Shown: piece after piece, positions 20,127 through 26,929 of the stretch
Numbering within the stretch: the first letter of the stretch is position 1
Layout: every line of letters begins with the position of its first letter
Virus record (IMG/VR): IMGVR_UViG_3300042306_000483
Coordinates: 1 to 27,318 of that record
Reading direction: 5' to 3' (one strand)
DNA: 27,318 bases
Origin: a virus
Translations under genes and position numbers: made by a program
Notes under the pieces: model-generated
What the model was told of the DNA's origin: nothing
Databases searched by the model: none
What the model saw: the letters and a program-made list of their open reading frames with translations, nothing else

Positions 20127-21117
20127 AGAACTAGAACAATTTTACAAGCAGAAGTTTTACTTCAGCTACAGTGGGATTAATAAACTATTGTTTTCCCCTA
20201 TTATGTTTTATAACCATTATGTGCTGCAACAAAGAGAAGATAGTACAGATGCCCACTTGGTAGCAGGTAGGGCACTGCACTGTTTGCTCTTGGAGCCAGA
20301 TGATTTTGGTAAACAATTTCTCACCCTACCGGGTAAAGTACCTACAGACAGTCAAAAGAAAATAATTGACAGTTTATTCAAATATCATTTGACATTAGGG
20401 AATAATACCTTAACTTTGGGAGACTATACACAAGAGATACTCACACAGCTACTCACCGCAAACTTATATCAAACACTCAAAACAGATCAACAAAGACTTG
20501 ATAAGATTCTCACAACAGAGAACATTGAATACTTTGAATTCTTAAAAGCTAGTTTGGATAAAACAGTGATTGATCAGGTTACATTGGATGGCTGCAATGC
20601 ATCTCTTGAAGCACTGAAATCTAACTCTGATGTTAGAGCTCTTCTCCAGCTTGATAGGGATCCAGAGAATACTCAAATACAAGTATTCAATGAGCAGTTG
20701 CTCTCTACAGATGATCCACAACTTCCGTTTGGGTTTAAAGGAGTCTTAGACAATGTTGTAATTGATCATGAAGCAAAGGTCATCTTTATTAATGACCTTA
20801 AGACTACTGGCAAACCTCTTCAGGATTTTCCAAATGCAGTAGAGTATTACAGATATTGGATTCAAGCTGTGATATACTCAATACTTGTTGCTGATAAATA
20901 TCTGATTGATTTGCCAGAGGCAACTGAATGGAAAATAAAGATTACATTTATTGTCATAGATAAATATAATCAAGTCTATCCATTTCAGGTGTCAGATGAA
21001 ACGCTGGCTAAATGGGCAGAATCTTTTGTAGAATTAGTTGACAAACTTAAATGGCACTATGAAAACAAAAGATATGATCTTCCTTATGAACTGGCTAATG
21101 GTAATTTAAAACTTTAG
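20101..21117 (+). CDS. PD-(D/E)XK nuclease, RecB-like exonuclease
   Basis: This 338-aa protein has AGRALHCLLLE at about 55-65 (RecB-type motif I with G and H-60). The nuclease core GVLDNVV follows, with Asp-217, then FINDLKTTG at 229-237 (Asp-232, Lys-234: the D-x(n)-D-x-K site). RYWIQAVIYS (Gln-255, Tyr-259) matches the Q-x-x-x-Y motif IV of RecB/lambda-exo-like nucleases. It probably resects DNA ends for recombination with the Sak4-like ATPase and SSB. ATG 20101 overlaps the preceding gene by 26 bases, more than usual here, but leaves the best full-length product. Confidence 0.85.
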   Translation: MNLTLIGSEELEQFYKQKFYFSYSGINKLLFSPIMFYNHYVLQQREDSTDAHLVAGRALHCLLLEPDDFGKQFLTLPGKVPTDSQKKIIDSLFKYHLTLGNNTLTLGDYTQEILTQLLTANLYQTLKTDQQRLDKILTTENIEYFEFLKASLDKTVIDQVTLDGCNASLEALKSNSDVRALLQLDRDPENTQIQVFNEQLLSTDDPQLPFGFKGVLDNVVIDHEAKVIFINDLKTTGKPLQDFPNAVEYYRYWIQAVIYSILVADKYLIDLPEATEWKIKITFIVIDKYNQVYPFQVSDETLAKWAESFVELVDKLKWHYENKRYDLPYELANGNLKL

Positions 21118-21122
21118 CATTT

Positions 21123-21695
21123 ATGGTGATCAACGCGCTTTATAAGAAGTATTTTCAAAAGTCTAAGATATTAATTTATCCGCTCTTAGATATTAAAAGG
21201 GGAACACAAATTGTTCCAAGTGAGACTTATCTTTCTTGGAATGATGTGCATGCACCCGAGGATAAAAAACTTATTTGTGTATATGAGACTAATGAGTCAG
21301 GTTATGAAGAGTTTGAGAAAACAATTTTATTAAAACATACAAGGTTATGTAATTTTAATAAGGTGAATGCTCAACAAACTGTATTTGTATTTGACTTCTC
21401 TGATTTAGGTACTGATTGGCACCATTTAATTAATGGTAGATACAGTAGAATAAGTGATGAAATAAAGCGCAAAATTGTTAATTTCTATGATAAACATAGT
21501 GGAAACCATGTTTATGTTACAAGCTATATGTTTCCTGAAAAGTTCTTCAAAAGGTATGCAGAAATACTAAATGTTTCTGAAGCTCTTTTGTATGAAGTAG
21601 GTGAACTCTGTGACAAACCCGATCTAGAAAAAGAAAAATTATTAATTCAAGTTGCAAATTTTGAGAACATATCAGATTCTGGATTATCTTTGTAA
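21123..21695 (+). CDS. Conserved hypothetical protein
   Basis: This 190-aa protein begins MVINALYKKYFQKSKILIYPLL and has RGTQIVPSETYLSW at about 26-39 and VYETNESGYEEFEK at 53-66. TVFVFDFSDLGTDWHHLING spans about 86-105, and a helical C-terminal third follows. The segment DFSDLG-DW--F/L--G-YS-(l/i)S recurs, as I recall, in hypothetical proteins of crAss-like phages. No catalytic motif is seen. It lies between the nuclease and the 133-aa protein and ends without a terminator. Function unknown. Confidence 0.75.
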   Translation: MVINALYKKYFQKSKILIYPLLDIKRGTQIVPSETYLSWNDVHAPEDKKLICVYETNESGYEEFEKTILLKHTRLCNFNKVNAQQTVFVFDFSDLGTDWHHLINGRYSRISDEIKRKIVNFYDKHSGNHVYVTSYMFPEKFFKRYAEILNVSEALLYEVGELCDKPDLEKEKLLIQVANFENISDSGLSL

Positions 21696-21714
21696 TAATT
21701 AAAATCAACAAAAA

Positions 21715-22116
21715 ATGAGTGAAAACACTATGATGCTTGTCCAAGCCACTTGGAATGACAAGCAAACTTTCAGAATGATTCCTGTAGCGGATTCATGTCC
21801 TTATGTAGAATGCATCTTTGATCCTGACACAAAAGTATTTGTTGTTATTTCAAAAATTGCAAAACAATCTCTTCATATGCTACCTAAATTGGATGACAAT
21901 GGTGATCCAATGGCAGTAAAATCTAAGAGACCAAATGGTAGAAACTTCAGAGAAGAAAGACACAAAATTGAAGTCTTTCAAGAATTCTATGTTGAAGATG
22001 CTACCGCTATGAATGCACTAATTTCAATGTTTGCTGTTAATGCAGACTCATTTGATTATAAAACATTCTTAGGTGAGGTAAGTGGAGATACTAAACTTAA
22101 GAAGGTAGCTAAGTAA
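21715..22116 (+). CDS. Conserved hypothetical protein, probably well expressed
   Basis: This 133-aa protein begins MSENTMMLVQATWNDKQTF and contains RMIPVADSCPYVECIFDPDT (about 20-39) and VFVVISKIAK. A basic central region has KSKRPNGRNFREERHK, followed by FQEFYVEDATAMNALISMFAVN. No named domain is recognised. The leader (AAAATCAACAAAAA before ATG) is A-rich and the gene is followed by a strong hairpin terminator, which hints at an abundant product. Its place in the replication block is shared with DNA-processing genes. Confidence 0.78.
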   Translation: MSENTMMLVQATWNDKQTFRMIPVADSCPYVECIFDPDTKVFVVISKIAKQSLHMLPKLDDNGDPMAVKSKRPNGRNFREERHKIEVFQEFYVEDATAMNALISMFAVNADSFDYKTFLGEVSGDTKLKKVAK

Positions 22117-22138
22117 TTAGCTTTTACTTTGGACGCGG

Positions 22139-22172
22139 AAAAGGTGGGTATGACGCAATATCCACCTTTTTT
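22139..22172 (+). terminator. Intrinsic terminator
   Basis: GGTGGGTAT (22143-22151) pairs with ATATCCACC (22158-22166) around GACGCA with one G-T pair. Flanking AAAA and TTTT extend the stem, and the T-run reaches 22172. It separates the 133-aa gene from the Cys-rich/polymerase unit. The region 22173-22213 shows no gene and no clear promoter. Confidence 0.8.
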
Positions 22173-22213
22173 ATTAACTAAATGGGGGAACAGCTTAACT
22201 GAACATCAAGATT

Positions 22214-22444
22214 ATGGGAGATATGCCATGGGGACCATGCTACTATTGTAGTGATGAAGGTCCATTAAGAATTACCTACTTCAGCTTTCCAATTAAATGT
22301 GACTGTTGTAGTCCAAGTCATTCAGAAAGAGTTGAGCATTGCAGTAAATGTGAAGCTAGAATGCCTAGTCAAACAAAAGTATATATTAATACTAAAAAAT
22401 TACAAGATCCTATTCACGAAGGTTTATTTACAAAACTACCATGA
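22214..22444 (+). CDS. Small cysteine-rich protein upstream of DNA polymerase
   Basis: This 76-aa protein has PCYYCSDEGPLRITYF at about 8-23, then IKCDCCSP at 27-34 and a further CSKC at about 43-46, seven to eight cysteines arranged in C-x-x-C pairs. This suggests one or two zinc-binding knuckles. The pattern PC-YC-D-GPLR-TYF--P-KC-CCSP is one I recall from crAss-like phages next to DNA polymerase, but the role is not known. It overlaps the polymerase start by 4 bases (ATGA), so it may be a polymerase accessory factor (inference). Confidence 0.78.
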   Translation: MGDMPWGPCYYCSDEGPLRITYFSFPIKCDCCSPSHSERVEHCSKCEARMPSQTKVYINTKKLQDPIHEGLFTKLP

Positions 22445-24339
22445 GAACACATTGGGTAATGGATTATGAGACTTTAAGCAACTGTTTTTTAGCAGTGTTT
22501 GAAGATATAAAATCAGAAGACAGAGAGATTTTTGTTTGTCATTCAAGCAAAAATGATATTTTAGAATTGGTAACTTTTCTAGAAAGGAATATTGCTTATG
22601 ATGAATGGCATGTTAGTTTCAATGGTTTAGGATTTGACAGCCAAATAACAGAACATATACTCCGTACAAAAGAACAACTTCTTGAAATGGATGGTGAGTC
22701 TATTGCAAGATTTGTATATGATAAAGCACAAGATGTAATCAGAAGGCAAAGTGAAGGAGAGTTTCTAGAATTTAGTCCAAGAGATCTACAGATTAAACAG
22801 GTTGATGTATTTAAGCTTAACCATTGGGATAATCCAGCTAAGAGAAGTTCATTAAAATGGATTCAGTTTAGTATGGATTGGCACAACATTATGGATATGC
22901 CTATTCATCATAGTACTGAGATTAAAGCTAAACAGATTCCGGAAATCATAAAGTATTGTATTAATGATGTTAAGTCAACTAAAGCTATCATGTTCTTGAG
23001 TAAAGGACAGATTGAGCTTAGAAAAAACTTAACTTCAGAGTACAATATTGATTTATTCTCTGCATCTGAACCTAGAATCTCCAAGGAATTATTCTTGATG
23101 TTCTTAAGTGATCAGACTGGAATTAAGAAATGGGAGCTCAGACAGATGAGAACCAACCGTGATAAGATTGTTGTAAAAGATATCATATTACCTTATATAA
23201 AGTTTAGGACTGCTACTTTTCAGAATCTATTGAGAAAGTTTAATGATGTTGTTATCTTTCCAGGTGAAACTAAAGGAGGCTTTAAGTATTCTGCACAGTA
23301 TAGAGGTGTTAAGACTGATTATGGTCTTGGTGGTATTCATGGTGCTAGAACTAGTAAGGTGTATATGTCTACCGAGGATATGGTTATCATTACCTCAGAT
23401 GTAAAATCTTTTTATCCTAATCTTGCTATTAGAAACAGATGGGCGCCAGCACATTTACCACAAGAAATATTCTGTGATCAATATGAATGGTTCTATGATG
23501 AGAGAGTAAAGATTCCTAAGAAAGATCCTAAGAATTATGTGTACAAGATTATCCTAAACTCAACCTATGGGTTAAGTAATGATAAGAATAGTTTTCTATA
23601 TGATCCGGAGTTTACAATGAGGATTACTATCAATGGTCAGCTGAGTTTGACTATGTTGTATGAAATGATCCTAGAAGAAATTCCAGAAGCTGTTCCTCTA
23701 ATGCAAAATACTGATGGTCTTGAGACTTTAGTTCCTAGACACAGAGTTGATAGGTATATGGAAATTTGTGCTGAATGGGAAAAGATTACTATGTTGGAGT
23801 TAGAACATGATACCTATTCTAAGATTGTCTTAGGTGATGTAAATAACTACATAGCAGTTACAGAAGATGGTAAGTCTAAGTGTAAAGGTAGATTTGAGTT
23901 TAAGGATTTAGCTCTTCATAAAAACAAAAGTTTCCTGATTATTCCTAAAGCTCTGCATGCTTATTTTGTAGATGGAATACAGCCTGAAGATTTTCTTAAA
24001 GCTAACACAAATATATTTGACTATTGTGGTGGAGTGAAGATCAAAGGTGACTGGAAGTTTGTTGAACACAATGTTGTAGATAAGAACTATAAAGTTAAAG
24101 ACTTACAACATACTATTAGATATTTCATAAGTAAAACTGGTTCCAAAATAGTTAAGACTAATTTATTGGATGGCCGAGAAATCCAGGTAGAATCTGGTAA
24201 ATGGTTACAGACAGTATTCATAGATTATGTTGAGAAACCTTTTGAAGAATACAACATTAATACTGAATTCTATCTAGAGAAGATAAGAAAAGAAATTGCC
24301 AGTCTAGAACCAAAAACTAATCAATTAAGTTTATTTTAA
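22441..24339 (+). CDS. Family B DNA polymerase ending in a sliding-clamp motif
   Basis: This is a compact 632-aa polymerase with a proofreading domain and a palm. Exonuclease motifs are DYET (Asp-8, Glu-10), SFNGLGFD (Asn-61, Asp-66) and YCIND (Tyr-172, Asp-176). Polymerase motif A is SDVKSFYP with Asp-320, motif B is KIILNSTYG at 369-377, and motif C is QNTDG with Asp-425 at 422-426. These identify a family B enzyme close to the short phage types. The last five residues are QLSLF, the consensus for binding the bacterial beta clamp, so the polymerase may use the host clamp. It replicates the phage genome together with the helicase, primase and SSB encoded upstream. Confidence 0.92.
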   Translation: MRTHWVMDYETLSNCFLAVFEDIKSEDREIFVCHSSKNDILELVTFLERNIAYDEWHVSFNGLGFDSQITEHILRTKEQLLEMDGESIARFVYDKAQDVIRRQSEGEFLEFSPRDLQIKQVDVFKLNHWDNPAKRSSLKWIQFSMDWHNIMDMPIHHSTEIKAKQIPEIIKYCINDVKSTKAIMFLSKGQIELRKNLTSEYNIDLFSASEPRISKELFLMFLSDQTGIKKWELRQMRTNRDKIVVKDIILPYIKFRTATFQNLLRKFNDVVIFPGETKGGFKYSAQYRGVKTDYGLGGIHGARTSKVYMSTEDMVIITSDVKSFYPNLAIRNRWAPAHLPQEIFCDQYEWFYDERVKIPKKDPKNYVYKIILNSTYGLSNDKNSFLYDPEFTMRITINGQLSLTMLYEMILEEIPEAVPLMQNTDGLETLVPRHRVDRYMEICAEWEKITMLELEHDTYSKIVLGDVNNYIAVTEDGKSKCKGRFEFKDLALHKNKSFLIIPKALHAYFVDGIQPEDFLKANTNIFDYCGGVKIKGDWKFVEHNVVDKNYKVKDLQHTIRYFISKTGSKIVKTNLLDGREIQVESGKWLQTVFIDYVEKPFEEYNINTEFYLEKIRKEIASLEPKTNQLSLF

Positions 24340-24340
24340 A

Positions 24341-25762
24341 ATGCCAAAGAAAATTCAAGATTGCACAATGGCGCACTTAATCAGTGTGCCTTTGCCAGCT
24401 CATGGTGCTACTTATACTACTATAAGTCACCAATTTGTTATTGATTACTCAAAACAACAGTTATTAGCTGAAGGTTTTGTTATTGTAGATGAAGAGTACA
24501 GATGTACTGCTGACGGGCAGATTGCTCAAGGGATTTATAAGTTGAATTTCAACAGTGATCCTGAACTATCAATGATGTTTGCTTGGACAAACAGTTACAA
24601 CAAACAAGTAAAATTCAAATGTTTGGTTGGTGCATACATAAATAGAACAGGGTCTGTTATGACATCTGGAGAATTAGGTACATGGACTAGAAAGCATACG
24701 GGAAGTGCTGACATTGAAACAAAAGATATGATTGATAGTCAAGTACAAAATGCAAATATGTACTATAATCAGTTAGTTTCAGATAAGGCTTCTATGGAAG
24801 GTATCAGTCTTAACAAAAGAAGACAAGCACAGATGCTGGGTATTTTGTTTGCAGAGTTTCAGATTTTAACAACTGAGCAAGCAAGCATGGTACGTAGTCA
24901 AATGGACCGTCCATCACATGTATTTGCAGATTCAAATAGCTTATGGGCCTTCTATAACTATGTGACTATTGCATTACAGCATTCTCACCCGCGCACTTGG
25001 ATGGAAGACCAAAGAATCTTACATTACTTTATTAGTACTGTTGGTAACTTTACTCCTGTAGCTGTTATAGCTCCTGTAGAAGAAGCTGTAGTGGATGAAT
25101 TAGAAAACAATTATGGTCAGCCAGAAAACCAGACTAATCTTTTAGTTCAAATAGCTGAAATTACTGGAGATGAATCTTTATTAGCTGCTCAATATCCAGT
25201 AACTGAAGAAGAAGCTTTTAAACTGTCTGATACTCAAGTGGTGCAAGAAGAGATAGAAATAGAGCCAGTTGTGCACCAGTCTGAGGAAATGATTCTAGAT
25301 GCTAATGAAGCTGAGGAAGATCATGTTATCATTGATGATGAAATTTGGACAACTGAGGAAGAACCTCTAAAGATTGCTACAATCTTAGATGAAACAATAA
25401 AGTATACTGATCCTGTAGGTAACACATTTGAAGCTCCAGTAGTTCCATGTGTTGGACATGATACAGAAACAGAAAAAGATTTGGAAGAAGAAATCCGCGA
25501 GACTGAAGTAAAAAACTTTCTTGAGGAAGTTGCACCTGAAGTTGATTTCTCCCTAGCGCATGATGATGAATCTATAGACCAAATGGTTGCTGATTATGAG
25601 ATGATGGAAGCTATTGAATCTTCTGAAGGTACACCAATTGAAGCTAATTTGGATAATGTTCCTGTTGAGAAAAAAGAAGAAATTATTGACAATTCATTTG
25701 ATTTGGATTTTGTATCAGATGATACTGAAGAATCAGGAGATGATATACCTGATTTCTTTTAA
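24341..25762 (+). CDS. DUF932-like protein with long acidic tail and SSB-like tip
   Basis: In this 473-aa protein, residues about 25-235 form a folded part: HQFVIDYSKQQLLAEGF, then SMMFAWTNSYNKQVKFKCLV at about 78-97, KRRQAQMLGILF and SNSLWAFYNYVTIALQ. The F-W-NS---q---f--lVGa and LW-fYN--T-alq phrases fit the DUF932 phage/plasmid-like family, thought to work with DNA recombination or replication though its activity is unknown. From about 262 the chain is low-complexity and acidic and ends SGDDIPDFF, close to the SSB tip consensus DDDIPF. The gene starts one base after the polymerase stop and is followed by a terminator. Confidence 0.75.
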   Translation: MPKKIQDCTMAHLISVPLPAHGATYTTISHQFVIDYSKQQLLAEGFVIVDEEYRCTADGQIAQGIYKLNFNSDPELSMMFAWTNSYNKQVKFKCLVGAYINRTGSVMTSGELGTWTRKHTGSADIETKDMIDSQVQNANMYYNQLVSDKASMEGISLNKRRQAQMLGILFAEFQILTTEQASMVRSQMDRPSHVFADSNSLWAFYNYVTIALQHSHPRTWMEDQRILHYFISTVGNFTPVAVIAPVEEAVVDELENNYGQPENQTNLLVQIAEITGDESLLAAQYPVTEEEAFKLSDTQVVQEEIEIEPVVHQSEEMILDANEAEEDHVIIDDEIWTTEEEPLKIATILDETIKYTDPVGNTFEAPVVPCVGHDTETEKDLEEEIRETEVKNFLEEVAPEVDFSLAHDDESIDQMVADYEMMEAIESSEGTPIEANLDNVPVEKKEEIIDNSFDLDFVSDDTEESGDDIPDFF

Positions 25763-25795
25763 GAGCCTATAGTTAATGTAGGAACAATAATCACT

Positions 25796-25826
25796 AGGGG
25801 ATGGCGCAAGTTGTCCCCTTTTTTTT
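25796..25826 (+). terminator. Intrinsic terminator with GCAA tetraloop
   Basis: AGGGGATGGC (25796-25805) pairs with GTTGTCCCCT (25810-25819) closing a GCAA loop, a 10-bp stem with three G-T pairs, followed by eight T (25819-25826). It ends the polymerase/DUF932 unit. Immediately after it lies a TAAATTTG promoter box. Confidence 0.82.
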
Positions 25827-25837
25827 AAATTTGTAGC
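25826..25837 (+). promoter_or_regulatory. Possible leaderless promoter box after the terminator
   Basis: TAAATTTG at 25826-25833 matches TAnnTTTG and ends 4 bases before ATG 25838, the same geometry as at the two endonuclease genes. A -33 TTG at the right distance is not evident, since that position falls in the terminator stem, so the call is weaker. Confidence 0.4.
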
Positions 25838-26221
25838 ATGAAGAAACAATTAGAAGGTGTGGAGAAATTCCACAATGCATTTGGTCAAGAGAATGGAGAA
25901 TCACCAAGATTAATAATCCATAGTCAGTATGATTTAAGACATAGTCTTATGAAAGAAGAAAATGATGAATACTTAGAAGCATGTCATAAAAAAGATCTTG
26001 TTGAGATTGCAGATGCTTTAGGTGATCAACTTTATATTCTTTGTGGTACTATTCTTAAACATGGTATGCAACATATTATAGAAGATGTATTTGATGAAAT
26101 ACAAGCTAGTAATATGAGTAAACTTGGTGAAGATGGAAAGCCTGTCCTTAGAGGAGATGGTAAAATCATGAAAGGTATAAATTATTTTAAACCAGATTTA
26201 ACAAAATTTATTAAACAATAG
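25838..26221 (+). CDS. MazG/PRA-PH-like nucleotide pyrophosphohydrolase
   Basis: This 127-aa protein fits the all-alpha NTP pyrophosphohydrolase fold: MKEENDEYLEA at 38-48 gives the E-x-x-E pair (Glu-41, Glu-44), and VEIADALGD at 55-63 gives Glu-56, Asp-59 and Asp-63, the Mg-binding E-x-x-D. The later DVFDEIQASNMSKLGEDGKP with VLRGDGKIMKG is characteristic of the phosphoribosyl-ATP pyrophosphohydrolase-like group in phages (N-SKLG-DGKP--R-DGKI-KG). It likely hydrolyses a non-standard or excess dNTP, which fits the polymerase and UDG genes. Lower-probability alternatives are dUTPase or ppGpp hydrolase activity. It is probably the first gene of a short unit ending at 26773. Confidence 0.85.
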   Translation: MKKQLEGVEKFHNAFGQENGESPRLIIHSQYDLRHSLMKEENDEYLEACHKKDLVEIADALGDQLYILCGTILKHGMQHIIEDVFDEIQASNMSKLGEDGKPVLRGDGKIMKGINYFKPDLTKFIKQ

Positions 26222-26224
26222 AGT

Positions 26225-26407
26225 ATGCACCCAATAGCAATTAGAAAAGCAATTATCAAAGCATATATTGCAGGAGCAGCAGTTACAAATGGTGGAGGTA
26301 TTATGCCTACTAAAAGAGAAGCTGTTGATTATTATGATGATGAGTTTGGAATACTAGACTTAGCAGAAAACAAATGTGATTGTTGTGAAGAAGATGATGA
26401 AGAATGA
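26225..26407 (+). CDS. Small hypothetical protein with acidic Cys tail
   Basis: This 60-aa protein begins MHPIAIRKAIIKAYIAGAAV and has GGGIMPTKREAVDYYDDEFG in the middle. It ends with a CDCCEEDDEE tail containing three Cys followed by acids. The middle pattern resembles a common phage phrase (W/Y-SK-EA-DYYD-EF). No function is known. It starts 3 bases after the previous stop and overlaps the next gene by ATGA. Confidence 0.75.
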   Translation: MHPIAIRKAIIKAYIAGAAVTNGGGIMPTKREAVDYYDDEFGILDLAENKCDCCEEDDEE

Positions 26408-26757
26408 AATGGTTTGTAGTTAAAGGATTTGAGTTTAAATCAGTAAAACTAAATCAAAAATTACCAAATGGATGGGGGAATGGTTATGTAGCTGTTCCCC
26501 CTTCTCATCCTTTATGGGGAGTAGATTATAATAATGTTGATGATATAGATGTTCATGGTGGATTGACTTATTCAGAAATAAATGATCTTCCTGGAATGTT
26601 TAAAGAATATGCTGTTATACCAAGTGATTATTGGATATTTGGTTTTGATACTAAACATTGGGATGATACAGAAGAAAAGTGGCCAAAAGAAGCTGTAGAA
26701 GCTGAAACAAAAAGATTATTCTGTCAATTGATGGATATAGAAATAGGGGGACTGTAA
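26404..26757 (+). CDS. Conserved phage protein (WGNGYVAVP type), unknown function
   Basis: This 117-aa protein has GWGNGYVAVPPSHPLWGVDY at about 23-42, then DIDVHGGLTYSE and IPSDYWIFGFDTKHWDDTEE. EAVEAETKRL ends in a C-terminal helix. The order WGNGYV-vp--HP-yG--Y, (d)vHGGlTfs, YWifGFDt-H--D, and a closing E-e---L helix is a family found widely in phages and bacteria without known activity. The conserved His/Asp residues suggest metal or ligand binding. Its last codons lie inside the terminator hairpin. Confidence 0.82.
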   Translation: MKWFVVKGFEFKSVKLNQKLPNGWGNGYVAVPPSHPLWGVDYNNVDDIDVHGGLTYSEINDLPGMFKEYAVIPSDYWIFGFDTKHWDDTEEKWPKEAVEAETKRLFCQLMDIEIGGL

Positions 26758-26773
26758 TGGTCCCCTTTTTTTT
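26745..26773 (+). terminator. Intrinsic terminator closing the + strand block
   Basis: GGGGACT (26747-26753) pairs with GGTCCCC (26759-26765) around GTAAT with one G-T pair, followed by eight T (26766-26773). The stop codon TAA (26755-26757) of the last gene is in the loop. It lies 9 bases from the end of the opposing minus-strand gene, so it separates the two convergent blocks. The minus-strand reading lacks a clean T-run, so it works mainly for + strand transcripts. Confidence 0.8.
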
Positions 26774-26781
26774 CTGTCTAA

Positions 26782-26922
26782 CTACCTTCCTTGTCCTCTA
26801 TAAGACTTAGTGTAGTGTTTAGATTTCTTCATCTTAGAAGATTTTGTTTTTGCATGTACTCCCGGACGTGATTTTTTTACTGCGGTGTATGCTCTTACTG
26901 TTGCTGTTCCTACTTTTGCCAT
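26782..26922 (-). CDS. 46-aa basic protein of the opposite block
   Basis: The frame runs from ATG (26922-26920) to TAG (26784-26782) on the minus strand. The product is very basic: MAKVGTATVRAYTAVKKSRP, then HAKTKSSKMKKSKHYTKSY, ending RGQGR. The RAYT-VKK--RPG-HAKTK-SK and Y-K-YRGQGR phrases match a tiny conserved protein I recall from crAss-like phages, located in the structural block. It may bind nucleic acid, like a ribosomal-protein-sized basic peptide, possibly packaged with DNA (inference). The context TAAAATAACAATG is the strong-start type, 7 bases after the upstream gene's stop. It is the last gene of the minus-strand block. Confidence 0.8.
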   Translation of the reverse strand: MAKVGTATVRAYTAVKKSRPGVHAKTKSSKMKKSKHYTKSYRGQGR

Positions 26923-26929
26923 TGTTATT

